From positions 1 through 7,547 of the forward strand of contig DYHL01000126.1 of NCBI GenBank assembly GCA_020724185.1: a DNA stretch of 7,547 bases. The letters run 5' to 3'. Positions 1 through 5,917 of the stretch are shown one piece after another; position 1 is the first letter of the stretch; every line of letters begins with the position of its first letter. Under the pieces are notes generated by a model, which had not been told where the DNA came from, ran no database searches, and was given only the letters and a program-made list of their open reading frames with translations. Both the position numbers and the translations under genes were made by a program. This DNA comes from Candidatus Nitrosymbiomonas sp. Its GTDB lineage: Bacteria; Sysuimicrobiota; Sysuimicrobiia; Sysuimicrobiales; Humicultoraceae.

Positions 1-445
1 GCAGGATGGCAGCGAACTGCCCCACCGCTTCCTTGTCGTTGCCGGTCACCGAAATCCGGTTGGGCTGCGGGATCACCAGATCTACTCCATCGGGCGGGGT
101 CATCTCGACGGTGTGAGAATACCCCACCTGAAGGACCAGCCCACGCCCCTGCTTGGTGGCCCTGTACCCGACGCCGTGGATCTCCAGGTCAACCCTGAAA
201 CCCTCCACCACGCCCTTCACCATGTTGGCGATCAGCGCACGGGTCAGCCCGTGCAGCGCGCGGTGGGACTTCTGCTCGGTCGGCCGCTCAACCGTCACGG
301 CGCCGCCCTCGACCGCAACGCGCATGTCGGGGTGGACCTGGCGGACGAGCTGCCCTTTGGGACCGCGCACCTCGACGGTCCGGCCGCTTACGGTGACGTC
401 CACGCCCGCAGGCAGGGTGACGGGCATGCGCCCGATGCGTGACAT
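1..445 (-). CDS. rplF: 50S ribosomal protein L6 (N-terminal 148 residues; 3' end outside window)
   Basis: L6 binds 23S rRNA near the sarcin-ricin loop and the base of the L7/L12 stalk, close to where elongation factors dock. The reading frame is open from ATG at 445 to the window edge, giving 148 complete codons plus one base, of the usual ~175-180. It starts MSRIGRMPVTLPAGV, the standard L6 N-terminus. The first of the two repeated L6 domains covers about residues 1-80 (GRTVEVRGPKGQL at 21-33), and the second begins near EGFRVDLEIHGVGYRA at 81-96. The C-terminal PEPYKGKGIRY-type motif would lie just beyond base 1. The start is supported by GGGAGGGAG a few bases upstream in the 24-base gap after rpsH. 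Nothing in the visible part looks damaged; the truncation is only the window edge. Confidence 0.97.
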   Translation of the reverse strand, partial: MSRIGRMPVTLPAGVDVTVSGRTVEVRGPKGQLVRQVHPDMRVAVEGGAVTVERPTEQKSHRALHGLTRALIANMVKGVVEGFRVDLEIHGVGYRATKQGRGLVLQVGYSHTVEMTPPDGVDLVIPQPNRISVTGNDKEAVGQFAAIL

Positions 446-469
446 GGCTACTCCCTCCCCGCCCCGTGA

Positions 470-874
470 CTACCAGACATAGCAGATGACCTCCCCGCCC
501 AAGCCCGTCTGGCGGGCCTCCTTGTCGGTCATGATCCCGCGGGAGGTTGACAGTATTGCCACTCCCAGCCCGCCCCTCACCCGGGGGACGGCCAACCGCT
601 TCGCATAGATCCGCAGTCCCGGCCGGCTTACGCGCCGTATACCGGTTAGGATCTGCTGGCGCTTGGGACCATAGCGGAGCAGCAGTCGCAACTGGCTCTG
701 CGGCTGGCGCTCGACGACCTGAAAGTCGGCGATGAACCCCTCTGCCTTCAGAATCCTGGCGATCTCCAGCTTCATCCGGCTGGTCGGAATAAGGACATTG
801 TCATGCCTGGCGGCGTTCGCGTTCCGCAGCCGGGTTAGCATGTCCGCTATCGAATCCGTGACCACTCCACCCAC
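470..874 (-). CDS. rpsH: 30S ribosomal protein S8
   Basis: S8 is a primary 16S rRNA-binding protein of the 30S body (central domain, helix 21). In E. coli it also represses the spc operon by binding its mRNA. The 134-residue product is of normal length. It has the N-terminal DSIADMLTRLRNAN segment (7-20) and the C-terminal family signature GVAILSTSRGIMTDKEAR (104-121), and it ends in the typical ICYVW. I chose GTG at 874 because GGAGG at 887-883 sits 8 bases upstream, immediately after the TAA of rpsN. A second GTG at 865 would start the protein where many homologues do (MVTDSIADML), but it is 17 bases from that SD. The gap to rpsN is 13 bases, so the two are probably coupled. Identity is certain; only the start is open. 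Confidence 0.97.
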   Translation of the reverse strand: MGGVVTDSIADMLTRLRNANAARHDNVLIPTSRMKLEIARILKAEGFIADFQVVERQPQSQLRLLLRYGPKRQQILTGIRRVSRPGLRIYAKRLAVPRVRGGLGVAILSTSRGIMTDKEARQTGLGGEVICYVW

Positions 875-882
875 GGGGTTAC

Positions 883-887
883 CCTCC
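883..887 (-). promoter_or_regulatory. Shine-Dalgarno of rpsH abutting the rpsN stop
   Basis: GGAGG directly after the TAA of rpsN (TAAGGAGG) and eight bases before GTG 874. It favours the longer S8 start over the in-frame GTG at 865. Confidence 0.7.
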
Positions 888-1073
888 TTACCAGCTTGCC
901 TTCACCATGCCAGGGATCTCGCCCCGGTACGCCAGCTGCCGCAGACACAACCGGCACACCCCCAGGCGCCGGTTGACGGCGCGGGGCCGGCCGCACCGGC
1001 GGCACCGGCTGTACTTGCGCACGGCAAATTTCGGCGTGCGCTTCCACTTCTCGAGCATCGACTTTTTCGCCAC
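888..1073 (-). CDS. rpsN: 30S ribosomal protein S14, zinc-binding type (S14Z / uS14)
   Basis: S14 sits in the head of the 30S subunit beside S3 and S10 and contacts 16S rRNA. This is the short zinc form: 61 residues, against about 100 for the zinc-free form of E. coli. Four cysteines at 24, 27, 40 and 43 form the CxxC-x12-CxxC zinc site (CRRC and CRLC), the same positions as in Thermus thermophilus. The protein ends LPGMVKASW-like (GMVKASW at 55-61), typical of the family. The start is GTG at 1073 (MAKKSMLEKWKR). A GGAGGGGG run lies about 9 bases upstream in the 21-base gap after rplE. The zinc form is known from Gram-positive bacteria, Thermus and many other phyla; in some genomes a zinc-free paralogue exists elsewhere, which cannot be judged here. 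Confidence 0.97.
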   Translation of the reverse strand: MAKKSMLEKWKRTPKFAVRKYSRCRRCGRPRAVNRRLGVCRLCLRQLAYRGEIPGMVKASW

Positions 1074-1094
1074 CCGCGGATTCCCCCTCCGGAC

Positions 1095-1661
1095 CTATGC
1101 GCCCGGTGCAGTCTGTGCGGCCTCCCGAAGAGGGAGGCCCAGATGACGGAGCAGCTCTCGCGCCTGCTCGTCCGAGCGCGCGGTGGTTACCACCGTCACG
1201 TCCATCCCGCGAATCTTGTCAACCTTGTCGTACTCGATCTCAGGAAAGATCAGCTGCTCTTTGAGGCCCAGGTTGAGGTTGCCGCGGCCGTCGAACGCGC
1301 GCTCGGAGACGCCCTTGAAGTCCTTGATCCGCGGCAGGGCAATGTTCAGGAGCTTGTCCAGGAAGTAGTACATCCGGTCACCGCGCAGCGTCACCTTCAC
1401 GCCGATCGGCATGCCCTGGCGAAGCTTGAACGCCGCGATGGACCTGCGGGCCCTCGTAACCACGGGACGCTGGCCGGCGATTGCCACCAGGTCCTCGACA
1501 ACCTTGTCGATCAGCCGCGGGTCCGCCACCGCGCCGCCCACGCGCACGTTGATGACGACCTTCTCGAGCCGCGGAACCTCCATGCGGTTGCGATACTGAA
1601 ACCGCTCGAGCATCTTCGGCACGACATCGGTCTGGTATCGTTCTTTCAGCCTAGTGGCCAT
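1095..1661 (-). CDS. rplE: 50S ribosomal protein L5
   Basis: L5 binds 5S rRNA, anchors it in the central protuberance of the 50S subunit, and contacts P-site tRNA through its beta2-beta3 loop. The product has 188 residues, slightly longer than the usual ~179 because of a short Ala/Pro-rich C-terminal extension. Seen in order: N-terminal LKERYQTDVVPKMLERF (5-21), the RNA-binding strand PRLEKVVINVRVGGA (30-44), the region KLRQGMPIGVKVTLRG (79-94), and the C-terminal GMDVTVVTTARSDEQAREL (152-170). In many homologues the segment reads INMGVGEA where this one has INVRVGGA, a modest difference. ATG at 1661 has an AGGAG four bases upstream. The gap to rplX is 25 bases. Confidence 0.97.
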   Translation of the reverse strand: MATRLKERYQTDVVPKMLERFQYRNRMEVPRLEKVVINVRVGGAVADPRLIDKVVEDLVAIAGQRPVVTRARRSIAAFKLRQGMPIGVKVTLRGDRMYYFLDKLLNIALPRIKDFKGVSERAFDGRGNLNLGLKEQLIFPEIEYDKVDKIRGMDVTVVTTARSDEQARELLRHLGLPLREAAQTAPGA

Positions 1662-1686
1662 CTATCTCCTCGCTCCTGCCCGCCGC

Positions 1687-2028
1687 CTACTTGTCCATCT
1701 GTTCCTTGCAGCGCTTGCAGTACCTGACCTTGGTTCCGTCCCCCAGGTACCGGTGTCCGACCCGTGAGGCCTCCCCGCACCTGGAGCACACGATCATCAG
1801 CCGCGCCACCGGAATCGGCGCCTCCTTGGGCACTATGCCGCCCTGGGGCACCTTGCGGCTGGGCTTCACGGCTCGCTTCACGATGTTGACGCCCTCGACG
1901 ATGGCGCGCTCGTCGCTGGGCACAACCCGAAGCACCTTCCCCCGCTTTCCGCTGAACTTGCCGCCGGTCACCTCCACCATGTCACCCTTGCGGAGGTGAA
2001 GCCGCCTCTGCACCGTTGCTACCACCAT
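1687..2028 (-). CDS. rplX: 50S ribosomal protein L24 with C-terminal zinc-ribbon cysteines
   Basis: L24 is an early assembly protein that binds the 5' end of 23S rRNA and lies near the peptide exit. The product is 113 residues. Its KOW motif is at the N-terminus (HLRKGDMVEVTGGKFSGKRG at 11-30), followed by the conserved EGVNIVKRAVKP (45-56) and GGIVPKEAPI (63-72). The C-terminal part carries two CxxC pairs, Cys81/Cys84 (CSRC) and Cys104/Cys107 (CKRC), around the GHRYLGDGTKVR segment. This is a probable four-cysteine zinc ribbon; many bacterial L24 proteins, including that of E. coli, lack these cysteines. ATG at 2028 has GGAGG eight bases upstream in the 27-base gap after rplN. The zinc binding is inferred from the spacing. 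Confidence 0.97.
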   Translation of the reverse strand: MVVATVQRRLHLRKGDMVEVTGGKFSGKRGKVLRVVPSDERAIVEGVNIVKRAVKPSRKVPQGGIVPKEAPIPVARLMIVCSRCGEASRVGHRYLGDGTKVRYCKRCKEQMDK

Positions 2029-2055
2029 CGTCCCTGCCTCCGTCCGAGTCCGCTA

Positions 2056-2424
2056 CTACAGCACTTCAGGCGCGAGCGAGATGATCTTCATGAACTGCTT
2101 CTCTCGGAGTTCGCGCGCAACCGGCCCGAAGATGCGAGTGCCCCGGGGATTGGCGGCATCGGACAACAGCACCGCCGCGTTGTCGTCGAACCGTATGCAG
2201 GACCCGTCGCGACGACGCAACTCTTTGCGGGTGCGCACGACGACCGCCCGAACGACCTCCCCCTTCTTGACAGGGCTGTTGGGGATGGCCTGCTTTACCG
2301 TTGCCACGATGATGTCCCCCACGCTGGCGTATCGCCGGTGGGATCCTCCCAGGACCCGGATGCAAAGCAGTTCGCGCGCGCCGGTGTTGTCCGCCACCTT
2401 CAATCGGCTCTCTTGTTGAATCAT
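2056..2424 (-). CDS. rplN: 50S ribosomal protein L14
   Basis: L14 is a beta-barrel protein on the subunit interface of the 50S. It makes an intersubunit bridge and contacts L19, and it is the docking site of the silencing factor RsfS. The product has exactly the usual 122 residues and is highly conserved: MIQQESRLKVADNTGARE at the start, the family signature from AVVVRTRKELRRRDG to DNAAVLL (60-87), and NPRGTRIFGPVARELRE (92-107). It ends in ISLAPEVL. The coding region closes with two consecutive in-frame TAG codons (2058-2056 and 2055-2053). ATG at 2424 is preceded by GAGGTGGAG with a normal spacer, in a 28-base gap after rpsQ. Confidence 0.98.
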   Translation of the reverse strand: MIQQESRLKVADNTGARELLCIRVLGGSHRRYASVGDIIVATVKQAIPNSPVKKGEVVRAVVVRTRKELRRRDGSCIRFDDNAAVLLSDAANPRGTRIFGPVARELREKQFMKIISLAPEVL

Positions 2425-2452
2425 CGCTCCACCTCAAGTCCCGCCCGCGCGT

Positions 2453-2710
2453 CTAGCGCGCCCGCTCAAGAATCTCGGCTACCCGCCACCGCTTGTCGCG
2501 GGACAAAGGACGCGTCTCCACAATTCGGACGCGATCGCCCGCGCGGACCGTGCCCTGCTCGTCGTGAGCCTTGAGCGTCTTGGACCGCCGGACGGTCTTC
2601 TTGTAGAGCGGGTGGCGTGTTACGACCTCGATCTTCACCACCACGGTCTTAGCCATCTTGTCGCTGGTCACAACGCCCACCTGGCTCTTGCGCCTCGCCC
2701 GCTCCACCAT
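2453..2710 (-). CDS. rpsQ: 30S ribosomal protein S17
   Basis: S17 is an OB-fold primary rRNA-binding protein of the 30S body, contacting the 5' and central domains of 16S rRNA. The product has 85 residues, the normal size. It shows GVVTSDKMAKTVVVKIEV (12-29), HPLYKKTVRRSKTLKAHDE (33-51) and the family signature GDRVRIVETRPLSRDKRW (58-75), then VAEILERAR at the C-terminus. ATG at 2710 has GGAGG seven bases upstream, inside the 16-base gap after rpmC. Nothing unusual is seen. Confidence 0.98.
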   Translation of the reverse strand: MVERARRKSQVGVVTSDKMAKTVVVKIEVVTRHPLYKKTVRRSKTLKAHDEQGTVRAGDRVRIVETRPLSRDKRWRVAEILERAR

Positions 2711-2726
2711 GCTCAGCCCTCCGACC

Positions 2727-2921
2727 CTACTTCTGGCCTGCCGCCATGCGGCCGGCCAGCACCGTCTTCATGCGCGCGACGTCGCGCCGCAGCTCGCGGA
2801 TCCGCGCCGTGTTGCGCTGCTGGGACACCTTGATCCGCAGCGACCACAACTCGCGCTCGACCTCATCAATCTTCTTCTCGATCTCCGCCGGGAGCATCTC
2901 CCGTAGCACGCTCGCCTTCAT
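2727..2921 (-). CDS. rpmC: 50S ribosomal protein L29
   Basis: L29 is a small two-helix protein at the polypeptide tunnel exit beside L23, part of the platform used by trigger factor and the signal recognition particle. The product has 64 residues, predicted as an antiparallel helical hairpin: helix 1 from about LREMLPAEIEKKIDEVEREL (6-25), helix 2 with the family motif RIRELRRDVARMKTVL (40-55). ATG at 2921 lies only two bases after the TGA of rplP. The SD is weak: a GGTGG run ends seven bases upstream inside rplP, and GAGG directly touches the start. Translation is therefore probably coupled to rplP. Confidence 0.96.
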   Translation of the reverse strand: MKASVLREMLPAEIEKKIDEVERELWSLRIKVSQQRNTARIRELRRDVARMKTVLAGRMAAGQK

Positions 2922-2923
2922 CC

Positions 2924-3337
2924 TCAGGCCACCACCCTGGAAATGAACTGGGTCTTGATCGGCAACTTGTGCGATGCCAGGGACATCGCCTGCCGAGCTT
3001 GAGGCTCAGCCACGCCGGCCAACTCGAATAGAATCCGGCCTGGTCTAACGACGGTGACCCAGAACTCGGGGTTCCCCTTGCCGCTGCCCATGCGCGTCTC
3101 GGCCGGCTTCTTCGTGACCGGCTTATCGGGAAAGACCCTGATCCAGAGCTTTCCCCCGCGCTTGATAAACCGGGTAATCGTGCGCCGGGCCGCCTCGAGT
3201 TGGGCGCTGGAGATCCAGCCTGGGTCCAGTGCCTGAAGACCGTACTCGCCGAACGCCACGGAGGTGCCGGCACGAACCTTGCCGGCCATGTTACCCCGGT
3301 GCGCCTTCCTGAACTTAGTCCGCTTGGGCATCAACAT
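2924..3337 (-). CDS. rplP: 50S ribosomal protein L16
   Basis: L16 is a late assembly protein that helps organise the A site of the 50S subunit and contacts aminoacyl-tRNA. The product has 137 residues, the normal size. Landmarks are PKRTKFRKAHRG (4-15), FGEYGLQALDPGWISSAQLEAARR (split over 29-52), KLWIRVFPDKPVTKKP (63-78) and the glycine-rich loop RMGSGKGNPEFWV (82-94). Arg82 corresponds by position to the E. coli arginine that is hydroxylated (Arg81). I chose ATG at 3337 rather than 3331 because MLMPKR matches the MLLPKR start of Bacillus subtilis L16, and AGGAGG lies 10 bases upstream. This start and its SD are inside the end of rpsC, giving a 23-base overlap. Confidence 0.97.
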   Translation of the reverse strand: MLMPKRTKFRKAHRGNMAGKVRAGTSVAFGEYGLQALDPGWISSAQLEAARRTITRFIKRGGKLWIRVFPDKPVTKKPAETRMGSGKGNPEFWVTVVRPGRILFELAGVAEPQARQAMSLASHKLPIKTQFISRVVA

Positions 3338-4079
3338 TGCTGCCCTGCCTCCTCACGCTAACCGGCGCCGTCCGGCTTGGAATCACAACGGGCCCAGCGC
3401 CCGCGGCCGGCTCATGGCGGGGCGGCCGGCGGTGCTCGGGCTCGTGCCGGCGGCCCTCGGGGAGGATGTCTCCCCGGTAGATCCAGACCTTGACCCCGAT
3501 GCGACCGTAGGTGGTAAGCGCCTCGGCCATCCCGTAGTCAATGTCGGCACGCAGCGTGTGCAGGGGCACACGCCCCTCCCGGTACCACTCGTAGCGCGCG
3601 ATCTCCGAGCCGCCAAGCCGCCCGGCGCACGCTATGCGGATGCCCTTGGCCCCAGCCCGAAGACTGCGCTGGACCGCCTGCTTCATGGCGCGCCGGTAGG
3701 CGATCCTCCGCTCCAACTGCTGCGCCACGTTCTCGGCGACGAGCTGCGCCTCGATCTCGGGCCGGCGCACCTCGTTGACGCTCAGCATTATCTGGCGGCC
3801 GGTCAGAGCATCCAGCTCCTTCTTGAGAGCGTCGATCCCCGTGCCGCCGCGCCCGATGATGATGCCGGGCCGGGCTGAGTGTATGACAACTCGCACGCGA
3901 TTTGCCGCCCTCTCGATCTCGACGCGCGAGATCCCGGCGCGGTGGAGCTTCTTCTTGATCATGTGCCGGATCTTCTGGTCTTCTTCGATCAGATCCGCCA
4001 TGTTCTTGGCGTACCACCGGGACTCCCAGTCTCGTATGATACCGACCCGCAGCCCGATTGGGTTGACCTTCTGCCCCAC
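3315..4079 (-). CDS. rpsC: 30S ribosomal protein S3
   Basis: S3 lies in the 30S head at the mRNA entry tunnel and takes part in mRNA unwinding. The product is 254 residues, longer than the common 210-240. It starts at GTG 4079 with the universal GQKVNPIGLRVGIIRDWESRWYA-type N-terminus (2-24, given here only in outline). A type-2 KH domain follows, with IIIGRGG and the GxxG loop GRGG at 76-79. The C-terminal domain carries AGRLGGSEIARYEWYREGRV (152-171) and the conserved DYGMAEALTTYGRIGVKVWIYRG (181-203 in part). From about residue 208 there is a 47-residue tail rich in Arg, Pro, His and Ala with no recognised fold. It ends at TAA 3317-3315 inside rplP. GGAGG at 4090-4086 is six bases before the start, in the 29-base gap after rplV. 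Confidence 0.97.
   Translation of the reverse strand: MGQKVNPIGLRVGIIRDWESRWYAKNMADLIEEDQKIRHMIKKKLHRAGISRVEIERAANRVRVVIHSARPGIIIGRGGTGIDALKKELDALTGRQIMLSVNEVRRPEIEAQLVAENVAQQLERRIAYRRAMKQAVQRSLRAGAKGIRIACAGRLGGSEIARYEWYREGRVPLHTLRADIDYGMAEALTTYGRIGVKVWIYRGDILPEGRRHEPEHRRPPRHEPAAGAGPVVIPSRTAPVSVRRQGSNVDAQAD
3348..3353 (-). promoter_or_regulatory. Shine-Dalgarno of rplP inside rpsC
   Basis: AGGAGG within the Arg-Arg codons of the S3 tail, ten bases before ATG 3337 of rplP. Ribosomes translating the end of rpsC run through this site and through the rplP start before reaching the rpsC stop at 3317-3315. Confidence 0.75.
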
Positions 4080-4108
4080 CTCACACCTCCGGAATTGCGC
4101 TACCCGGC

Positions 4109-4450
4109 CTACCGGCCCGTGCGCTCGCCCACCACGACGGTGATGTGGCTGCTGCGCTTGGTAATGACATCCGCCCGCCCGCGCGCACGCGGCGTGACCC
4201 GCTTGGTTACTGGCGCGCGGTCGGCATAGGTCCGCACTACGATCAGGTCCTCGGCGTCCATCTCGTGGTTGCTCTCGGCATTGGCCACCGCCGACTTCAG
4301 CACCTTGACCACCGCTTTGGAGGCCATGTCAGGCGCAGCCCGCAGCCGGGCCTCGGCCTCTCGGACCGGGAGCCCGCGCAGGGCCGCCAGCGCCCGCCTG
4401 ACTTTCAGGGGCGATATGCTCGTGTACCTGGCGATCGCCTTGGCTTCCAT
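4109..4450 (-). CDS. rplV: 50S ribosomal protein L22
   Basis: L22 has a globular domain on the 50S surface and a long beta-hairpin that lines the peptide exit tunnel near the erythromycin-binding region. The product has 113 residues, the usual length. Seen in order: ARYTSISPLKVRRALAALRG (7-26), the helix ASKAVVKVLKSAVANAESNH (43-62), and the hairpin and closing strand around KRVTPRARGRADVITKRSSH (83-102) then ITVVV. The hairpin tip region is intact, with no insertion or deletion of the kind linked to macrolide resistance that I can recognise. ATG at 4450 has GGGAGG six bases upstream in the 27-base gap after rpsS. Confidence 0.97.
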   Translation of the reverse strand: MEAKAIARYTSISPLKVRRALAALRGLPVREAEARLRAAPDMASKAVVKVLKSAVANAESNHEMDAEDLIVVRTYADRAPVTKRVTPRARGRADVITKRSSHITVVVGERTGR

Positions 4451-4477
4451 GCTGTTCCTCCCGTCGTCCTCGGCGGC

Positions 4478-4762
4478 CTACTTCGGCGTCGTCGCGCGCT
4501 CGGTGTGCGCGCCGTGCCCTTTGAACGTGCGCGTCGGCGCGAACTCGCCGAGCTTGTGTCCCACCATCTGCTCGGTAACGTACACCGGCACGTGCTTCCG
4601 GCCGTCGTAGACGGCAATCGTGTGCCCGATGAAATCGGGTAGCACGGTCGAGCGTCGCGACCAGGACTTGATAACGCGCCGCTCACGGGATCGGTTCAGG
4701 CCCTTGATCTTCTCGACCAGGTGCTGGTCCGCAAACGGCCCCTTCTTTTGCGATCGTCCCAT
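4478..4762 (-). CDS. rpsS: 30S ribosomal protein S19
   Basis: S19 is located at the top of the 30S head, binds 16S rRNA with S13, and takes part in intersubunit bridges to the central protuberance. The product has 94 residues. It starts MGRSQKKGPF, followed by INK-like segment KIKGLNRSRERRVIKSWSRR (18-37), STVLPDFIGHTIAVYDG (38-54) and the family signature from KHVPVYVTEQMVGHKLGEF (56-74) to APTRTFKGH (75-83). ATG at 4762 is the only in-frame start in the gap. GGAGG lies 13 bases upstream, a rather long spacer, so initiation may lean on coupling with rplB, whose stop is 24 bases away. Confidence 0.97.
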   Translation of the reverse strand: MGRSQKKGPFADQHLVEKIKGLNRSRERRVIKSWSRRSTVLPDFIGHTIAVYDGRKHVPVYVTEQMVGHKLGEFAPTRTFKGHGAHTERATTPK

Positions 4763-4786
4763 GGCTCGTGCCCGACCTCCCTCGCC

Positions 4787-5611
4787 CTACTTGCGCCGCT
4801 TCACGATCACCGCGTCGGAGCGCTTGGCCTTGCGCGTCTTGTACCCCAGCGTAGGCTTGCCCCACGGGGTAACCGGGCCCGGCATCCCAATCGGGGACCG
4901 TCCCTCCCCGCCCCCGTGCGGGTGGCTGGATGGATCCATGGCCACGCCGCGGACTGAGGGCCGGCGGCCCAGCCACCGCGATCTCCCGGCCTTGCCCAAT
5001 TTGGTGGCTTCGTGGTCCACGTTTCCGACCTGGCCTATGGTGGCGCGGCAGTCCAGCGGCACCAGCCTGACCTCGCCCGAAGGCAACCGAATGTGCGCCA
5101 CTTCGCCTTCCTTTGCCATGAGCTGCGCGCCCGCGCCGGCGGCCCGCACCATCTGACCGCCCCGTGAGGGCATCAACTCAATGTTGTGCACCACCGTGCC
5201 CGCCGGAATCGTCCGCAGCGGCAACGCGTTGCCGGGACGGATGTCGGCCTCCAGGCCGGAGGACACGGTGTCCCCAACGCGCAGGCCCACGGGCGCCAGG
5301 ATGTAGCGCTTCTCGCCATCGGCGTAGTGCAACAGCGCGAGGCGCGCCGACCGGTTGGGATCGTACTCCACCGCCGCCACGCGGGCGGGGATTCCGTCCT
5401 TGTCGCGCTTGAAGTCGATGACCCGATAGCGTCGCTTGTGACCCCCGCCCTGGTGGCGCACCGTCACCTTGCCCTGCCCGTTGCGGCCCGCACGCGAGCG
5501 CACCGGTTCCAGAAGCGCCCGTTCGGGTCTGCTCTTCGTAATCTCCTCGAAGGTCGAGACGGTCGCAAACCGCCGCCCCGGCGTCGTTGGCTTGTACTTC
5601 TTGATTCCCAT
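4787..5611 (-). CDS. rplB: 50S ribosomal protein L2
   Basis: L2 is one of the primary 23S rRNA-binding proteins, needed for subunit association and for peptidyl-transferase activity. The product has 274 residues, the normal length. Landmarks: KKYKPTTPGRRFATVSTFEEIT (4-25 in part), the OB-fold region with VRHQGGGHKRRYRVIDFKRD (51-70), the SH3-like domain with GAGAQLMAKEG (159-169) and LPSGEVRLV (176-184), the loop HPHGGGEGR (230-238), and PWGKPTLGYKTRK (249-261). His230 corresponds to the E. coli histidine (229) implicated in activity. The segment before it reads RGVAMDPSSH, where nearly all bacterial L2 proteins have an N at the D226 position and an acidic residue at S229. ATG at 5611 has GGAGG five bases upstream in a 21-base gap after rplW. 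Confidence 0.98.
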   Translation of the reverse strand: MGIKKYKPTTPGRRFATVSTFEEITKSRPERALLEPVRSRAGRNGQGKVTVRHQGGGHKRRYRVIDFKRDKDGIPARVAAVEYDPNRSARLALLHYADGEKRYILAPVGLRVGDTVSSGLEADIRPGNALPLRTIPAGTVVHNIELMPSRGGQMVRAAGAGAQLMAKEGEVAHIRLPSGEVRLVPLDCRATIGQVGNVDHEATKLGKAGRSRWLGRRPSVRGVAMDPSSHPHGGGEGRSPIGMPGPVTPWGKPTLGYKTRKAKRSDAVIVKRRK

Positions 5612-5632
5612 CGTGGCCTCCCAGCCGTCGGC

Positions 5633-5917
5633 CTACGTCATGCTCTCCAGGTCAATCTTGTTGCCTGGGGCCAGCGTGACCACGGCCTTGCGCATGCCGG
5701 GCGAGACGAACTCGTACCGGCCCCTCCGGCGCATGCGCCCTGGAATGTTGATCACGTTAACCTGACGCACGCGCACCGAGAAGATCGCCTCCACGGCCTG
5801 CTTCACGGCGATCTTGTTCGCGCCGCGCGCGATCTCGAACGTGTACTTTCCACCCTCGTTGCCGCGCAGGCTCTTCTCGGTCAGAATTGGGCGGCGGATG
5901 ATCTCGCGCGGGTTCAC
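5633..5917 (-). CDS. rplW: 50S ribosomal protein L23
   Basis: L23 lies at the tunnel exit and is the main docking site for trigger factor and the signal recognition particle. With the GTG start at 5917 the product has 94 residues. It shows REIIRRPILTEKS (4-16), the RNA-contact segment ANKIAVKQAVEAIFSVRV (33-50), VNVINIPGRMRRRGR (53-67) and the C-terminal family signature RKAVVTLAPGNKIDL (76-90). An ATG at 5926 would add three residues, but AGGAGG (5933-5928) is one base from that ATG and ten bases from the GTG. The GTG also makes a 4-base GTGA overlap with the TGA of rplD, and the N-terminus then lines up with that of Bacillus subtilis L23. I therefore prefer GTG; the ATG remains possible. 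Confidence 0.95.
   Translation of the reverse strand: MNPREIIRRPILTEKSLRGNEGGKYTFEIARGANKIAVKQAVEAIFSVRVRQVNVINIPGRMRRRGRYEFVSPGMRKAVVTLAPGNKIDLESMT

Noticed and set aside
446..469. Promoters or terminators in the intergenic gaps
   Set aside because: All gaps are 29 bases or shorter and contain SD-like purines; none holds a -35/-10 pair or a hairpin followed by a T run on the minus strand.
1662..1686. A possible S8-binding repressor site near the start of rplE, as in the E. coli spc operon
   Set aside because: The 25-base spacer shows only purine-rich SD sequence. I could not see a hairpin resembling the 16S helix 21 target of S8, and I did not fold the RNA.
732..1727. A 331-codon open frame on the plus strand, antisense to rplX, rplE, rpsN and rpsH
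   Set aside because: It lies opposite four certain ribosomal-protein genes and crosses several gene boundaries. Its translation is low-complexity (His, Pro, Arg, Ala) as expected from the complement of high-G+C codons, and it resembles no family I know.
3264..3878. A 204-codon plus-strand open frame antisense to rpsC and the start of rplP
   Set aside because: Fully explained as the complement of rpsC; the translation has no family resemblance.
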